NCBI GenBank assembly: GCA_964397995.1
Contig: CAYNLG010000025.1
Span: forward strand, 1 to 42,512
Length of the DNA: 42,512 bases
Source: CAYNLG01 sp964397995
GTDB lineage: Bacteria; Planctomycetota; Phycisphaerae; FEN-1346
Direction: 5' to 3'
In this document: positions 33,841-41,270 of the stretch, piece by piece
How positions within the stretch are numbered: position 1 is the first letter of the stretch
Layout: every line of letters begins with the position of its first letter
Position numbers and translations under genes: made by a program
The notes under the pieces: model-generated
Told to the model about the DNA's origin: nothing
The model's input: the letters and a program-made list of their open reading frames with translations, nothing else
Database searches by the model: none

Positions 33841-34728
33841 ATGACCCGCGCCCTCGCCGCCATCCTCGGCATCCTTCTCGCCTGCGCCTTCGGTGTCGCG
33901 GCGGTTCCCGGGTGCGGCAGCGCGTCGGCCCCGGAGGCCGGCGGCGAGCTTCGCCTGCTCTCCCTCACGCCCAGCGTCACCGAAATTTTCTTCGCCATGG
34001 GCCTCGGCCACCGCGTCGTCGGCCGCAGCTCCTACTGCACGTACCCGCCGGCGGCGCTCGACGTTCCGGTCGTCGGCGACACGCTCAGCCTCGACCTCGA
34101 GAAGGTCCTCGCGCTGAAGCCGACCCACGCCTTCCTCATCACCCGCCGCATGCGGCGCGTCCAGCGGCTCGAGGCCCTCGGCATCGAGACCGTGGCCCTG
34201 GACTCCGACACGTTGCCGCAGCTCCGGGCCGCCGTCGCCCGCGTCGGCGAGGTGACGGGCCACCCCTCGGCCGCGCGCGACCTCCTCGCCCGCATCGAGG
34301 CGGATCTCGACGCCGTCCGCCGCGACGTCGCCGGCCTGCCGCGCCCCCGGACGCTCTTCACGTTCCCGATGACGGTCGGGTCGGTGGAGATGCTGGTGGC
34401 GGGGCGCGGGTCGTTCGTCGACGACCTGCTCGACGCCGCCGGCGCCGAGAACGCCTATCCGGCCCGCGCCGATTGGCCGCGCATCGGCCCCCAGAAGGTC
34501 ATCGAGCTTGCCCCGGAGGTGGTGCTCATCCACGCGGCCGGCGTCGACCCGGGCTCGGACCGCGCGCGCGCCGTCCTTGACGCCTGGACCCAATGGCGAA
34601 GCGTGCCGGCCGTGGCCGGGGGGCGGCTGCATCTCGTGACCGAACCGTACCTGACGATCCCCGGCCCGCGCGTCGGCCAGGCCGCCCGCCGCCTCGCCCG
34701 GGCCGTCCATCCGGAGCTCCGCGAGTGA
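33841..34728 (+). CDS. btuF: Cobalamin ABC transporter substrate-binding lipoprotein (BtuF-like)
   Basis: A 295-residue class III periplasmic binding protein. It starts with a lipoprotein-type signal (ILLACAFGVAAVPGC, lipid Cys25). The periplasmic fold begins RLLSLTPSVTEIFFAMGLGHRVVGRSSYCTYP, the standard BtuF/FhuD opening, and continues with VVGDTLSLDLEKVLALKPTHAFL, then the second lobe (FTFPMTVGSVEMLVAGRGSFVDDLL, WPRIGPQKVIELAPEVVLI). B12 as ligand is supported by the adjacent cobalamin riboswitch; heme or siderophore would be the alternatives. The next gene starts GTG at 34725, overlapping the stop (GTGA). Confidence 0.88.
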   Translation: MTRALAAILGILLACAFGVAAVPGCGSASAPEAGGELRLLSLTPSVTEIFFAMGLGHRVVGRSSYCTYPPAALDVPVVGDTLSLDLEKVLALKPTHAFLITRRMRRVQRLEALGIETVALDSDTLPQLRAAVARVGEVTGHPSAARDLLARIEADLDAVRRDVAGLPRPRTLFTFPMTVGSVEMLVAGRGSFVDDLLDAAGAENAYPARADWPRIGPQKVIELAPEVVLIHAAGVDPGSDRARAVLDAWTQWRSVPAVAGGRLHLVTEPYLTIPGPRVGQAARRLARAVHPELRE

Positions 34729-35726
34729 TCGCCCGCCCTGTCACGGTTGCCCGGTACGTCCGGACCTGCCTCCTGTGGGCGGGGGTGTGGGCGGCCGCCG
34801 TCGTGGCGGCGGTGCTCCTCGGGTCGCAGAACATCTGGGCCTGGGCCGACCCCGCCGCCCGCGGCGAGGTACTGCGCATGCGGCTGTACGTGGTGGCCAC
34901 CGCGAGCGCCGTCGGGGCGGCCCTGGCGCTGGCGGGCCTCGGGTTCCAGGCCCTGCTCCGGAACCCGCTGGCCAGCCCGTACATCCTTGGCATCAGCGGC
35001 GGCGCGGGCCTCGGCGTCCTCCTCGCCAGCCTCTTCCTCAGCGTCACCCTGGCCCCGCTCTTCGGCTTCGCGGGGGCCCTCGCCACGGTGCTCCTGGTGT
35101 GGGCGGTGGCCCAGCGGCGCGGTCGGCTGGAGCCTTACACGCTCCTGCTCTCCGGGGTCATCGTCAACGCCTTCTACGCCGCCGGCATCATGGGCGTGAC
35201 GGCCCTCGTGAGCCCGGAGCGGCGCGGCGACATCGCCTACTGGATGATGGGCACCCTCAGCCCGTTCGACCTCGACTGGGCCCGGCCGGCGGTGGCGGCG
35301 GCCCTGGCCGTCGGCGCGGCCGCGCTCTTTGCCGCCTATGCCAAGGCCTTCAACCTTGTCGCCGTCGGCGAGGAGACCGCCGGCGCCCTGGGCGTCCGCG
35401 TCCACCGGCTGCGCCTCGTGACGTTCGTCGCGGCCAGCCTCCTGACGGGCGCCGCCGTGGCGGTCGCCGGGCCGATCGGCTTCGTCGGCCTCATCGTGCC
35501 GCACCTGTTGCGCCTGGCCCTCGGCCCCGACCACCGGTTGCTCGTGCCGGCGACGCTCTTTGCCGGAGCGGCGCTGCTGGTGGTGGCGGACCTCGCGACG
35601 CGCCTGCTCCAAGGCGTCGGGGCGGGCGTCGCCCCGCCGGTCGGCGTCCTGACGGCCCTGGCGGGCGGCCCGTTCTTCATCTTCCTTCTGAGGACACGAT
35701 GGCGGAAAGCAGCCGAACTCCGGTAG
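34725..35726 (+). CDS. btuC: Cobalamin ABC transporter permease (BtuC-like, FecCD family)
   Basis: A 333-residue inner-membrane permease with about ten hydrophobic segments. Family signatures are RLYVVATASAVGAALALAGLGFQALLRNPLASPYILGISGGAGLG near residues 52-96, here given in blocks RNPLASPYILGISGGAG, then TLLLSGVIVNAFY, YWMMGTLSPF and the coupling-end VAGPIGFVGLIVPHLLRLALGPDHR near residue 250. The start is GTG 34725 with GGAG eight bases upstream, overlapping the btuF stop by four bases. Its 3' end overlaps btuD by 28 bases. It should work as a dimer with two BtuD subunits. Confidence 0.9.
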   Translation: MIARPVTVARYVRTCLLWAGVWAAAVVAAVLLGSQNIWAWADPAARGEVLRMRLYVVATASAVGAALALAGLGFQALLRNPLASPYILGISGGAGLGVLLASLFLSVTLAPLFGFAGALATVLLVWAVAQRRGRLEPYTLLLSGVIVNAFYAAGIMGVTALVSPERRGDIAYWMMGTLSPFDLDWARPAVAAALAVGAAALFAAYAKAFNLVAVGEETAGALGVRVHRLRLVTFVAASLLTGAAVAVAGPIGFVGLIVPHLLRLALGPDHRLLVPATLFAGAALLVVADLATRLLQGVGAGVAPPVGVLTALAGGPFFIFLLRTRWRKAAELR

Positions 35727-36565
35727 ACCCGGTCCCGCCCGACGCCGAGGCCGCGCCCCACGTCGAGGTCCGCGACCTCGCGTTCGCCTATGCGCGCGGC
35801 CAAGCGGTGCTCGACGGGCTCTCGCTCGGCGTCGCCCGCGGGCGCCTCGTCGCCCTGGTCGGCCCCAACGGCTCCGGCAAGACCACGCTCCTCCGCCTCG
35901 TCCTCGGCCTGCTGCGGCCCGCGCGCGGCGAAGTGCGGCTGGACGGGCGGCCGCTCGGGCGCATCGCGCGGCCGGACCTGGCCCGCCGCGTCGCGTACGT
36001 GCCGCAGGAGACCCGGTCGGCCCTGGCCTTCACGGCCCTGGAGACGGTCCTCCTCGGCCGCTCGCCGCACACCGGCCTGCTGGGCTTCGAGTCGCCGGAG
36101 GACTGGCGCCTCGCCCGCGAGGCCCTGGCCCTGGTGGACGCCGAACCCTTCGCCGACCGGCCGCTGGAGGACCTCTCGGGGGGCGAGCGGCAGCGGGTCA
36201 TCGTCGCCCGTGCCATCGCCCAGGGGCCGGAGCTGGTGCTCCTGGACGAGCCGACGAGTTTCCTGGACATCCGGCACCAGCACGCGATCTACGGCCTGAT
36301 GCGCCGCCTTGTGGACGAGCGCGGCCTGACGGTGGTCTGCGTGGGCCACGACCTGAACCTGGTCGGGGCGTACGCCGACGCGCTGGCGCTGCTGGCCGGG
36401 GGCCGCCTGGCCGCCCTCGGTCCGCCGGCCGCGGTGCTCCGCCCGGAGGTGCTGGAACCGGTCTACGAGACGCCTGTCGAGGTCCGGACCGACGACGCCA
36501 CCGGCCGCCCGTTCGTCCTCCCGCGCCCGCCGCGCCGGCCGCCTGGCCGCCGCGCCGGCGGCTGA
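35699..36565 (+). CDS. btuD: Cobalamin ABC transporter ATP-binding protein (BtuD-like)
   Basis: A 288-residue ABC ATPase of the FecCD-type import family. Walker A is LVGPNGSGKTTLLRLVLGLL near residue 55, the Q-loop AYVPQETRS, signature LSGGERQRVIVARAIAQ, Walker B LVLLDEPTSFLDIRHQ, and H-switch VCVGHDLNLVG. A 20-residue N-terminal Pro/Glu-rich extension and a Pro/Arg-rich tail are odd but not disruptive. ATG 35699 follows GAGG and lies inside btuC. No btuB receptor follows; the strand continues with an unrelated zinc-ribbon gene. Confidence 0.9.
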   Translation: MAESSRTPVDPVPPDAEAAPHVEVRDLAFAYARGQAVLDGLSLGVARGRLVALVGPNGSGKTTLLRLVLGLLRPARGEVRLDGRPLGRIARPDLARRVAYVPQETRSALAFTALETVLLGRSPHTGLLGFESPEDWRLAREALALVDAEPFADRPLEDLSGGERQRVIVARAIAQGPELVLLDEPTSFLDIRHQHAIYGLMRRLVDERGLTVVCVGHDLNLVGAYADALALLAGGRLAALGPPAAVLRPEVLEPVYETPVEVRTDDATGRPFVLPRPPRRPPGRRAGG

Positions 36566-36706
36566 ATTGGACTAATGCGTTCGGGCCGATGCGGCCGACA
36601 ACGACGGTGCGGCCCGGCGTGCCGGGGGGCGCGGGGCGCCTTGGCCCCGCGCAACGCACCCGCGGCCGCGTACAAACCGGGGACGCCTCAGCCAAGGGGG
36701 CCCGCC

Positions 36707-37366
36707 ATGGGGCCTTCGCGACGACCGGGTCTGCGTCACACCTATCCGCGGGCCGCCCCGCGCGACCGTTTCCGCGACCCCGCCCCGCCGCCGCCCGCCG
36801 CCTGGGTCCTCGCCTGCCCGAACCTGACGTGCGACACCGAGCTGGTGGTGCTGTCGGAGCAGGCGGGCCGCTGGGTGGAGTGCCCGCAGTGCGCGTTCCG
36901 GTTCCTCGCGCCGAAGGAGGCCCCCCCGGAGGTGGTGGCCGCCCTCGGCGACGAGCCCTTCGCGGCCGACGTCGGGCCGGGTGGGCCCGGCTGCTCGGCA
37001 CGGGCGGGCGCGGCCGCCGACGCCCTGTCGCGCCTCGCGGGAGGTTTCGTCGCGGCCCGGACGGTCGACCGGCCGGCCGAACGCCGCGCCGGCGGGCGGG
37101 CCGAACTCGCCTGGGACCCCGTCGTGGACACGACCCCGCCCCCGGCGCCCGCGCCGGCGCCCCGGTCCGACCTGCTGCTCGTCTGGGCGGTGACGCTCGT
37201 GGCTGTCGCCGGCGTCATTGCCGCCGCCGTGGCCATGGACTGGCCCGACCTGGGCTTGGCGGCTTTGGTGTTCCTGGTGCCGGCGGTGGTCAAGACGGTC
37301 GGCGAGGCGCGGCCGAAGGACGAGACGGGCGAGGGCCGCGCGACGTCACGGGGCGAGCGGCCCTGA
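36707..37366 (+). CDS. Zinc-ribbon membrane protein of unknown function
   Basis: A 219-residue protein. Residues about 35-70 hold two cysteine pairs, CPNLTC and CPQC, 24 residues apart, which looks like a zinc ribbon. A Pro/Ala/Gly-rich middle follows, and near residue 165 two hydrophobic helices (LLLVWAVTLVAVAGVIAAAVAM and LGLAALVFLVPAVV). The N-terminus is basic. ATG 36707 follows AAGGGGG; a longer start at 36575 has no supporting site. I do not recognise a family. It sits 140 bp after btuD and probably belongs to another transcript. The bidirectional hairpin at 37408-37446 could end its transcript. Confidence 0.65.
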   Translation: MGPSRRPGLRHTYPRAAPRDRFRDPAPPPPAAWVLACPNLTCDTELVVLSEQAGRWVECPQCAFRFLAPKEAPPEVVAALGDEPFAADVGPGGPGCSARAGAAADALSRLAGGFVAARTVDRPAERRAGGRAELAWDPVVDTTPPPAPAPAPRSDLLLVWAVTLVAVAGVIAAAVAMDWPDLGLAALVFLVPAVVKTVGEARPKDETGEGRATSRGERP

Positions 37367-37407
37367 CGGCCGCACGTAACCCCTTGTCATGGAAGGACTT
37401 GGCGCAC

Positions 37408-37446
37408 AAAAAGGAGGGAGGCCGACAGGGCGGCTTCCCTCCTTTT
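37408..37446. terminator. Hairpin terminator, probably for the tRNA-Ala transcript
   Basis: AAAAAGGAGGGA, a GC hairpin core and TTCCCTCCTTTT form a long stem with A and T tracts on both sides, so it could serve both strands. On the minus strand it starts seven bases after the tRNA 3' end and has a run of five T. On the plus strand it lies 42 bases after the zinc-ribbon gene. Confidence 0.8.
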
Positions 37447-37452
37447 GTTGGC

Positions 37453-37528
<76 letters not shown>

Positions 37529-37542
37529 GGCCGGTGACGCAC

Positions 37543-37570
37543 ATTATACCGTTTGCCCCGCCCGTGTCAA
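37543..37570 (-). promoter_or_regulatory. Near-perfect sigma-70 promoter for tRNA-Ala
   Basis: On the minus strand TTGACA (37565-37570) and TATAAT (37543-37548) are both full consensus with a 16-base spacer. The predicted start is about ten bases before the tRNA 5' end at 37528. Confidence 0.85.
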
Positions 37571-37592
37571 CGCGCTTCCGCCCCCGCGCGCC

Positions 37593-38303
37593 TCAGCGGC
37601 CCTTCGGCTTCCCCTTCTTCCGGCCCTTCGTTGCCGCCTTCGCCTTGAAGGCCGGGAATGCGAACGCGCTCGGACACAGCCTCGCCACCGGGCACGCGTC
37701 GCACGCCGGCTTCCGCGCCGCGCAGCAGCGCCGCCCGTGGAAGACCATCGCGTGGCTGAACCGGCCCCAGTCGGCCCGCGGCACCAGGACCTGGAGGTCG
37801 CGCTCCAGCTTTACCGGGTCGGGGTGCCGCGACAGGCGCATCCGCCCGCTCAGGCGGATCATGTGCGTGTCGCAGATGATCCCCGGCACCCCCCACGCCG
37901 CCTCACGCACCACGTTCGCCGTCTTCCGCGCGACGCCCGGCAGCGCCAGCAGCGCGTCGATGTCGCGCGGCACGCGGCCATTGTGCTCGTCGAGAATCCG
38001 CCGGCTCAGCCCCTTCAGCGCCTTGGCCTTGTTCCGGAAGAACCCCGTCGGCCGGATCCGCGCCTGGAGGGCTTCGACCGGCATCGCGGCCAGCGCCTCG
38101 GGCGTCCCGGCGTCCCGGAACAGCTCCGCCGTCACCTCGTTCACCTTCACGTCCGTACACTGGGCCGCCAGCACCGTCGCCACGAGCAACTCGAACGGCG
38201 TCGCGAACTCCAGCGCGCATCGCGCGTCCGGGTAGGCCGTGTAGAGCGCCTGGGCAATGGCGCGGCAGCGCGCGGCCCGGGCGGCCTTCGATTCGCGGGG
38301 CAT
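37593..38303 (-). CDS. nth: Endonuclease III
   Basis: A 236-residue bifunctional DNA glycosylase/AP lyase removing oxidised pyrimidines. The helix-hairpin-helix LLALPGVARKTANVV contains the catalytic Lys, and ICDTHMIRLSGRM the catalytic Asp. The C-terminal [4Fe-4S] loop C-x6-C-x2-C-x5-C is intact (CAARKPACDACPVARLC). A basic tail KAKAATKGRKKGKPKG extends beyond the cluster. ATG 38303 follows GGAAGGA. It stands alone; the tRNA promoter lies just past its stop, separated by about 22 bp. Confidence 0.95.
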   Translation of the reverse strand: MPRESKAARAARCRAIAQALYTAYPDARCALEFATPFELLVATVLAAQCTDVKVNEVTAELFRDAGTPEALAAMPVEALQARIRPTGFFRNKAKALKGLSRRILDEHNGRVPRDIDALLALPGVARKTANVVREAAWGVPGIICDTHMIRLSGRMRLSRHPDPVKLERDLQVLVPRADWGRFSHAMVFHGRRCCAARKPACDACPVARLCPSAFAFPAFKAKAATKGRKKGKPKGR

Positions 38304-38372
38304 GGGGCGTCCTTCCCGTGCGGTCCCCCTCGTTCCATCGCGTCCCGACGCGCCCCGGCGCGGCCGGCGCGG

Positions 38373-38378
38373 TATAAT
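38373..38378 (+). promoter_or_regulatory. Consensus -10 element before the Mth938-like gene
   Basis: A perfect TATAAT lies 49 bases upstream of ATG 38428 in the divergent gap with nth. No clear -35 is seen in the GC-rich upstream. Confidence 0.5.
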
Positions 38379-38427
38379 CGCACCCGGCGCGCGACCCGAC
38401 AAGGGCGTTTCGCCCGGGGGACCTGCC

Positions 38428-38772
38428 ATGCACATCGACGCCTGCACGTTCGGCCACATGGCCGTCGACGGCACCGCGTACGAGACGGACCTGATCCTGC
38501 TGCCCGACCGGGTCGAGGGCGGCTGGTGGCGCGGCACGGGTCACCGCTGCACGCGCGCGGACCTGGCCGCCGTCTTCGAGGCCGCCCCGGACGTGCTCGT
38601 CGTCGGCACGGGCGCCCAGGGCCGCATGACCGTGACCGACGGGGCCCGCGCGGCGCTGGAGGCCGCGGGCATCCGCCTGGTGGCCGCCCCCACCGGCCGG
38701 GCCGCCGACGCCTACAACGCCGAGGCCGACGCCGGCCGCCGCGTCGCCGGCGCGTTCCACCTCACGTGCTGA
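38428..38772 (+). CDS. Mth938-like (DUF498) domain protein
   Basis: A 114-residue protein matching the Mth938-like fold: ACTFGHMAVDGTAYETDLIL, a WWRGTGH strand near residue 33, the core PDVLVVGTGAQGRMTV near residue 55, RAALEAAGIRLVAAPTG and AYNAEADAGRRVAGAFHLTC. Human AAMDC and bacterial members of this family have no settled function. The length is normal for the family. The start is ATG 38428 after GGGGGAC. It stands alone between nth and prfA, with a consensus -10 upstream. Confidence 0.85.
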   Translation: MHIDACTFGHMAVDGTAYETDLILLPDRVEGGWWRGTGHRCTRADLAAVFEAAPDVLVVGTGAQGRMTVTDGARAALEAAGIRLVAAPTGRAADAYNAEADAGRRVAGAFHLTC

Positions 38773-38804
38773 GCGCCTGAGGGGCCGGACCGCGGCCGCG
38801 GGGC

Positions 38805-38832
38805 TTGCGAACCACCGCCGCCCCGGTACAAT
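38805..38832 (+). promoter_or_regulatory. Promoter for prfA
   Basis: TTGCGA (38805-38810) and TACAAT (38827-38832) are 16 bases apart. The predicted start leaves a leader of about 95 bases before ATG 38938. Confidence 0.55.
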
Positions 38833-38937
38833 GCGGACAATGAGCACGTGCCGTCAGACCGACGTGTAGCGACCGCGCCCCCGGGCGACGCGGCCGCGCG
38901 ACCGCACGCCGCCGCCCGGCCGCCTTCCGGAGGCCCC

Positions 38938-40053
38938 ATGACCGAGACCGACGAGGGACCCGCCCAGGCGCTCGGCGCCCAGCTGGGCCGCCTCGACGCC
39001 CGCGTCGAGGAGATCGACCGGCTCGTCGCCTTGCCGGAGGTGGCCAAGGCCCCCGGGCGGCTGGCGTCGCTGATGCGCGAGCGAGGCCGGCTGATGCGCA
39101 TCGTCGACCCCTACCGCCGCTGGCGCGAGGCCCGGGCCGCACGCCGCGAGGCCGAGCAACTCCTCGACGCCGCCGACGACGACCCGGACATGGCCGCCCT
39201 GGCACGCACCGAGGCCGAGGTCCAGGCCGACCTCGAGGCCGGCCTCCTGGCCGAGATCCAGGAGCGGCTCCTGGAACGCGAGGCCGGCACCGACGCCACC
39301 CGCGTCATCCTCGAAATCCGCGCCGGCACCGGCGGCGACGAGGCCGCCCTCTTCGCACGCGACCTCTTCGAAATGTATACCCGCTATGCCGACGCGCGCG
39401 GCTGGAGGCACGAGATCCTCGCCGCCAGCCCCACCCCCCTCGGCGGCTTCAAGGAACTGCTCATGGCCGTCGAGGGCGACGAGGCCTTCCGCCGCCTCCA
39501 GTTCGAGTCGGGCGGCCACCGCGTCCAGCGCGTCCCCGAGACCGAGGCCCAGGGACGCATCCACACCTCCGCCGCCACCGTCGCCGCCATGCCCGAGCCC
39601 GAGGAGGTCGAAATCAAAATCCACGACGAGGACCTCGAGGTCGAGACGATGCGCGCGAGCGGCCCGGGCGGCCAGAACGTCAACAAGGTCTCCTCGGCCG
39701 TCCGGATGACGCACGTCCCCACCGGCATCGTCGTCAGCATGCAGGACGAAAAGAGCCAGCACCGCAACCGCGAGAAGGCCCTCCGCATCCTCTCCGCCCG
39801 CGTCCACGACCACTACGAATCCCAACGCCGCGCCGAACGCGACGCCGCCCGCAAGTCCAAGATCGGCTCCGGCGACCGCAGCCAGCGAATCCGCACCTAC
39901 AATTTCCCGCAGAACCGCCTGACCGACCACCGCATCGGCTACACGGCCTACAACCTCGACCAGGTGATGCAGGGCGACCTGGATGACCTGCTCGACGCCC
40001 TCCTGGCCCAAGACCGCGAAGACCGCCTGAAAGCCCTGGACCTGGCGACCTGA
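38938..40053 (+). CDS. prfA: Peptide chain release factor 1
   Basis: A 371-residue class I release factor reading UAA and UAG. The peptidyl-hydrolysis motif GPGGQNVNKVSSAVRMTH is near residue 240, and the tripeptide anticodon loop is PET in RVQRVPETEAQGRIHTS near residue 199, as in Bacillus-type RF1. The RF1 C-terminal SGDRSQRIRTYNFPQNRLTDHRI is present. The N-terminal helical domain is intact. ATG 38938 follows GGAGG. The usual partner prmC (hemK), which methylates the GGQ glutamine, is not next to it; instead an intergenic region with repeats follows. Confidence 0.97.
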   Translation: MTETDEGPAQALGAQLGRLDARVEEIDRLVALPEVAKAPGRLASLMRERGRLMRIVDPYRRWREARAARREAEQLLDAADDDPDMAALARTEAEVQADLEAGLLAEIQERLLEREAGTDATRVILEIRAGTGGDEAALFARDLFEMYTRYADARGWRHEILAASPTPLGGFKELLMAVEGDEAFRRLQFESGGHRVQRVPETEAQGRIHTSAATVAAMPEPEEVEIKIHDEDLEVETMRASGPGGQNVNKVSSAVRMTHVPTGIVVSMQDEKSQHRNREKALRILSARVHDHYESQRRAERDAARKSKIGSGDRSQRIRTYNFPQNRLTDHRIGYTAYNLDQVMQGDLDDLLDALLAQDREDRLKALDLAT

Positions 40054-40100
40054 GCCCGCCCCGCCGGCCTCGCTCCGGTTGCCGTGGCCGTTTTCCGTGG

Positions 40101-40119
40101 CACCGGCATCCTGCCCGTG
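40101..40119. repeat. REP-like palindrome, copy 1
   Basis: CACCGGCA-TCC-TGCCCGTG, one mismatch in the stem. The following bases GAGTCTTCTTCGCCGT are shared exactly with copy 2, giving a 30-base identical block (40105-40134 against 40235-40264). Confidence 0.8.
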
Positions 40120-40230
40120 AGTCTTCTTCGCCGTTTCGGCCGTTGCCGTCCTATGGACTGCGGCGGCAACGACGCCGCCTTGGCTGTCGTCTGATGTTTT
40201 CGTTGTGGTGCCGTTGCCGTTTTCCCGCAG

Positions 40231-40249
40231 CACGGGCATCCTGCCCGTG
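40231..40249. repeat. REP-like palindrome, copy 2
   Basis: CACGGGCA-TCC-TGCCCGTG, a perfect 8-bp stem with a three-base loop. It resembles dispersed GGGCATCCTGCCC elements I associate with planctomycete and verrucomicrobial intergenic regions. The spacing to copy 1 is 130 bases. Confidence 0.8.
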
Positions 40250-40585
40250 AGTCTTCTTCGCCGTCTTGCCGTTTTCCGCCGTCCGCCGTCTTGCCTCTTT
40301 CTTACCCGGCGCCGCCGGCCCGTTTCGAGCCCCGACCCGAAGGTCGGGGCCGCGCCGTCCGTCCCCGCCCCGTTCCGGCGCGCGGCCACGGCCGCGCTGG
40401 CTGCCGTCATGCCGCTCGATGCGCCCCATGCCCGGCGTAGCCGGCCCTTAGGAGTGCGGCGACACGGGTTGCCGCCTTGCCGTCGCGACGACGTTGCTGG
40501 CGCTTATGCCGTTGCGGTCCCACGGACGGCAAGCCCGCGGGCCGAGGGCCTTCAAGCCGGCTGAATCGAAAGGGAGGGTTTCCAT

Positions 40586-41020
40586 TCAGGGATCCAAAAA
40601 CGCGCGCATCCGCGGCGCCAAGCGATCCGCGTCCCGGGTCTGGCACTCCCAGATCACCAGGACCTTCCAGCCCCGGCGCCTCAGTTGTCGGCGGAACCGC
40701 CTGTCACGCTTCCGGTTCGCCTCGAACTTCTCCCGCCAGAATCGCTTGCGGGTACGCGGCGTCGAGCGGCCTTTGCGGCACCGATGGCGGTGCCAGAAGC
40801 ACCCGTGAACGAGAATGATCTTCCGTCGCGACGGGAAGACGAGGTCCGGGCAACCGGGCAGGTCGCGCCGATGCAATCGGTACCGATACCCCATCGCATG
40901 TGCCAGGCGCCGCACGACCATTTCAGGGCGCGTGTTCCTGCCCACGCCCTGACTTTCACACCGCTGCCCGGCCGTTCCGCGAGAGTGACGAACCCGGTGC
41001 TCACAGACCGAGGTCACCAT
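40586..41020 (-). CDS. vsr: Very short patch repair (Vsr-type) endonuclease
   Basis: A 144-residue Vsr endonuclease, which nicks at T:G mismatches arising by deamination of 5-methylcytosine at Dcm-type sites. The family residues are all present: GRNTRPE (Glu), LPGCPDLVFP (Asp), HGCFWHRHRC (two His) and NRKRD (Asp), with the ending WKVLVIWECQTRD. The N-terminus before GRNT is unlike typical Vsr. The start could be ATG 41020 (AAGG upstream) or TTG 41026. It overlaps the small upstream gene by 20 bases. Base composition is lower in GC than its neighbours to the left, suggesting transfer. A partner cytosine methyltransferase is not visible. Confidence 0.9.
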   Translation of the reverse strand: MVTSVCEHRVRHSRGTAGQRCESQGVGRNTRPEMVVRRLAHAMGYRYRLHRRDLPGCPDLVFPSRRKIILVHGCFWHRHRCRKGRSTPRTRKRFWREKFEANRKRDRRFRRQLRRRGWKVLVIWECQTRDADRLAPRMRAFLDP

Positions 41021-41252
41021 CCTCAACCTTCAGAGCCAACGCCAAAGCCAAGGCATTCCTCAGGAAGAAGCTCCCATACTGCTGTGCCAAGGACAGAAGT
41101 TGCTCTGCCCCGCGTGACGTCCAATCCGCATCCGATTCCAACAGGCCTTCGAGGCGAGATGTGTCCACGGCGCCGTCCATCGTCCGGGCCTCGGCAACGA
41201 GAACCTCGTACTCACGCACCAAGTCGGTGACGCCAGCATCGGCCACGTTCAT
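41001..41252 (-). CDS. Small hypothetical protein between HNH and Vsr genes
   Basis: An 83-residue acidic, mostly helical protein (VREYEVLVAEARTMDGAVD, LLSLAQQYGSFFLRNALALALAL). I do not recognise a family. ATG 41252 has a strong GGGAGG at good spacing, and the gene lies 18 bp after the HNH gene and overlaps vsr by 20 bases, so it is a genuine middle gene of a three-gene operon. It might be a small partner or immunity-type protein of the nucleases; this is speculation from position alone. Confidence 0.7.
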   Translation of the reverse strand: MNVADAGVTDLVREYEVLVAEARTMDGAVDTSRLEGLLESDADWTSRGAEQLLSLAQQYGSFFLRNALALALALKVEDGDLGL

Positions 41253-41270
41253 GGTTCACACCCTCCCGGA

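Larger units (their letters stand above)
40054..40585. other. 532-bp intergenic region with repeats, no gene
   Basis: After prfA the sequence loses the strong GC-third-position periodicity and is rich in GCCGTT-like and CTTCTTC runs. Two palindromic repeats lie at 40101-40119 and 40231-40249. No frame on either strand looks like a gene. It separates the core genes from the HNH/Vsr cassette. Confidence 0.6.

Noticed and set aside
40054..40585. Several open frames on both strands after prfA
   Set aside because: They are composed of repeat sequence and show no coding periodicity or homology signal.
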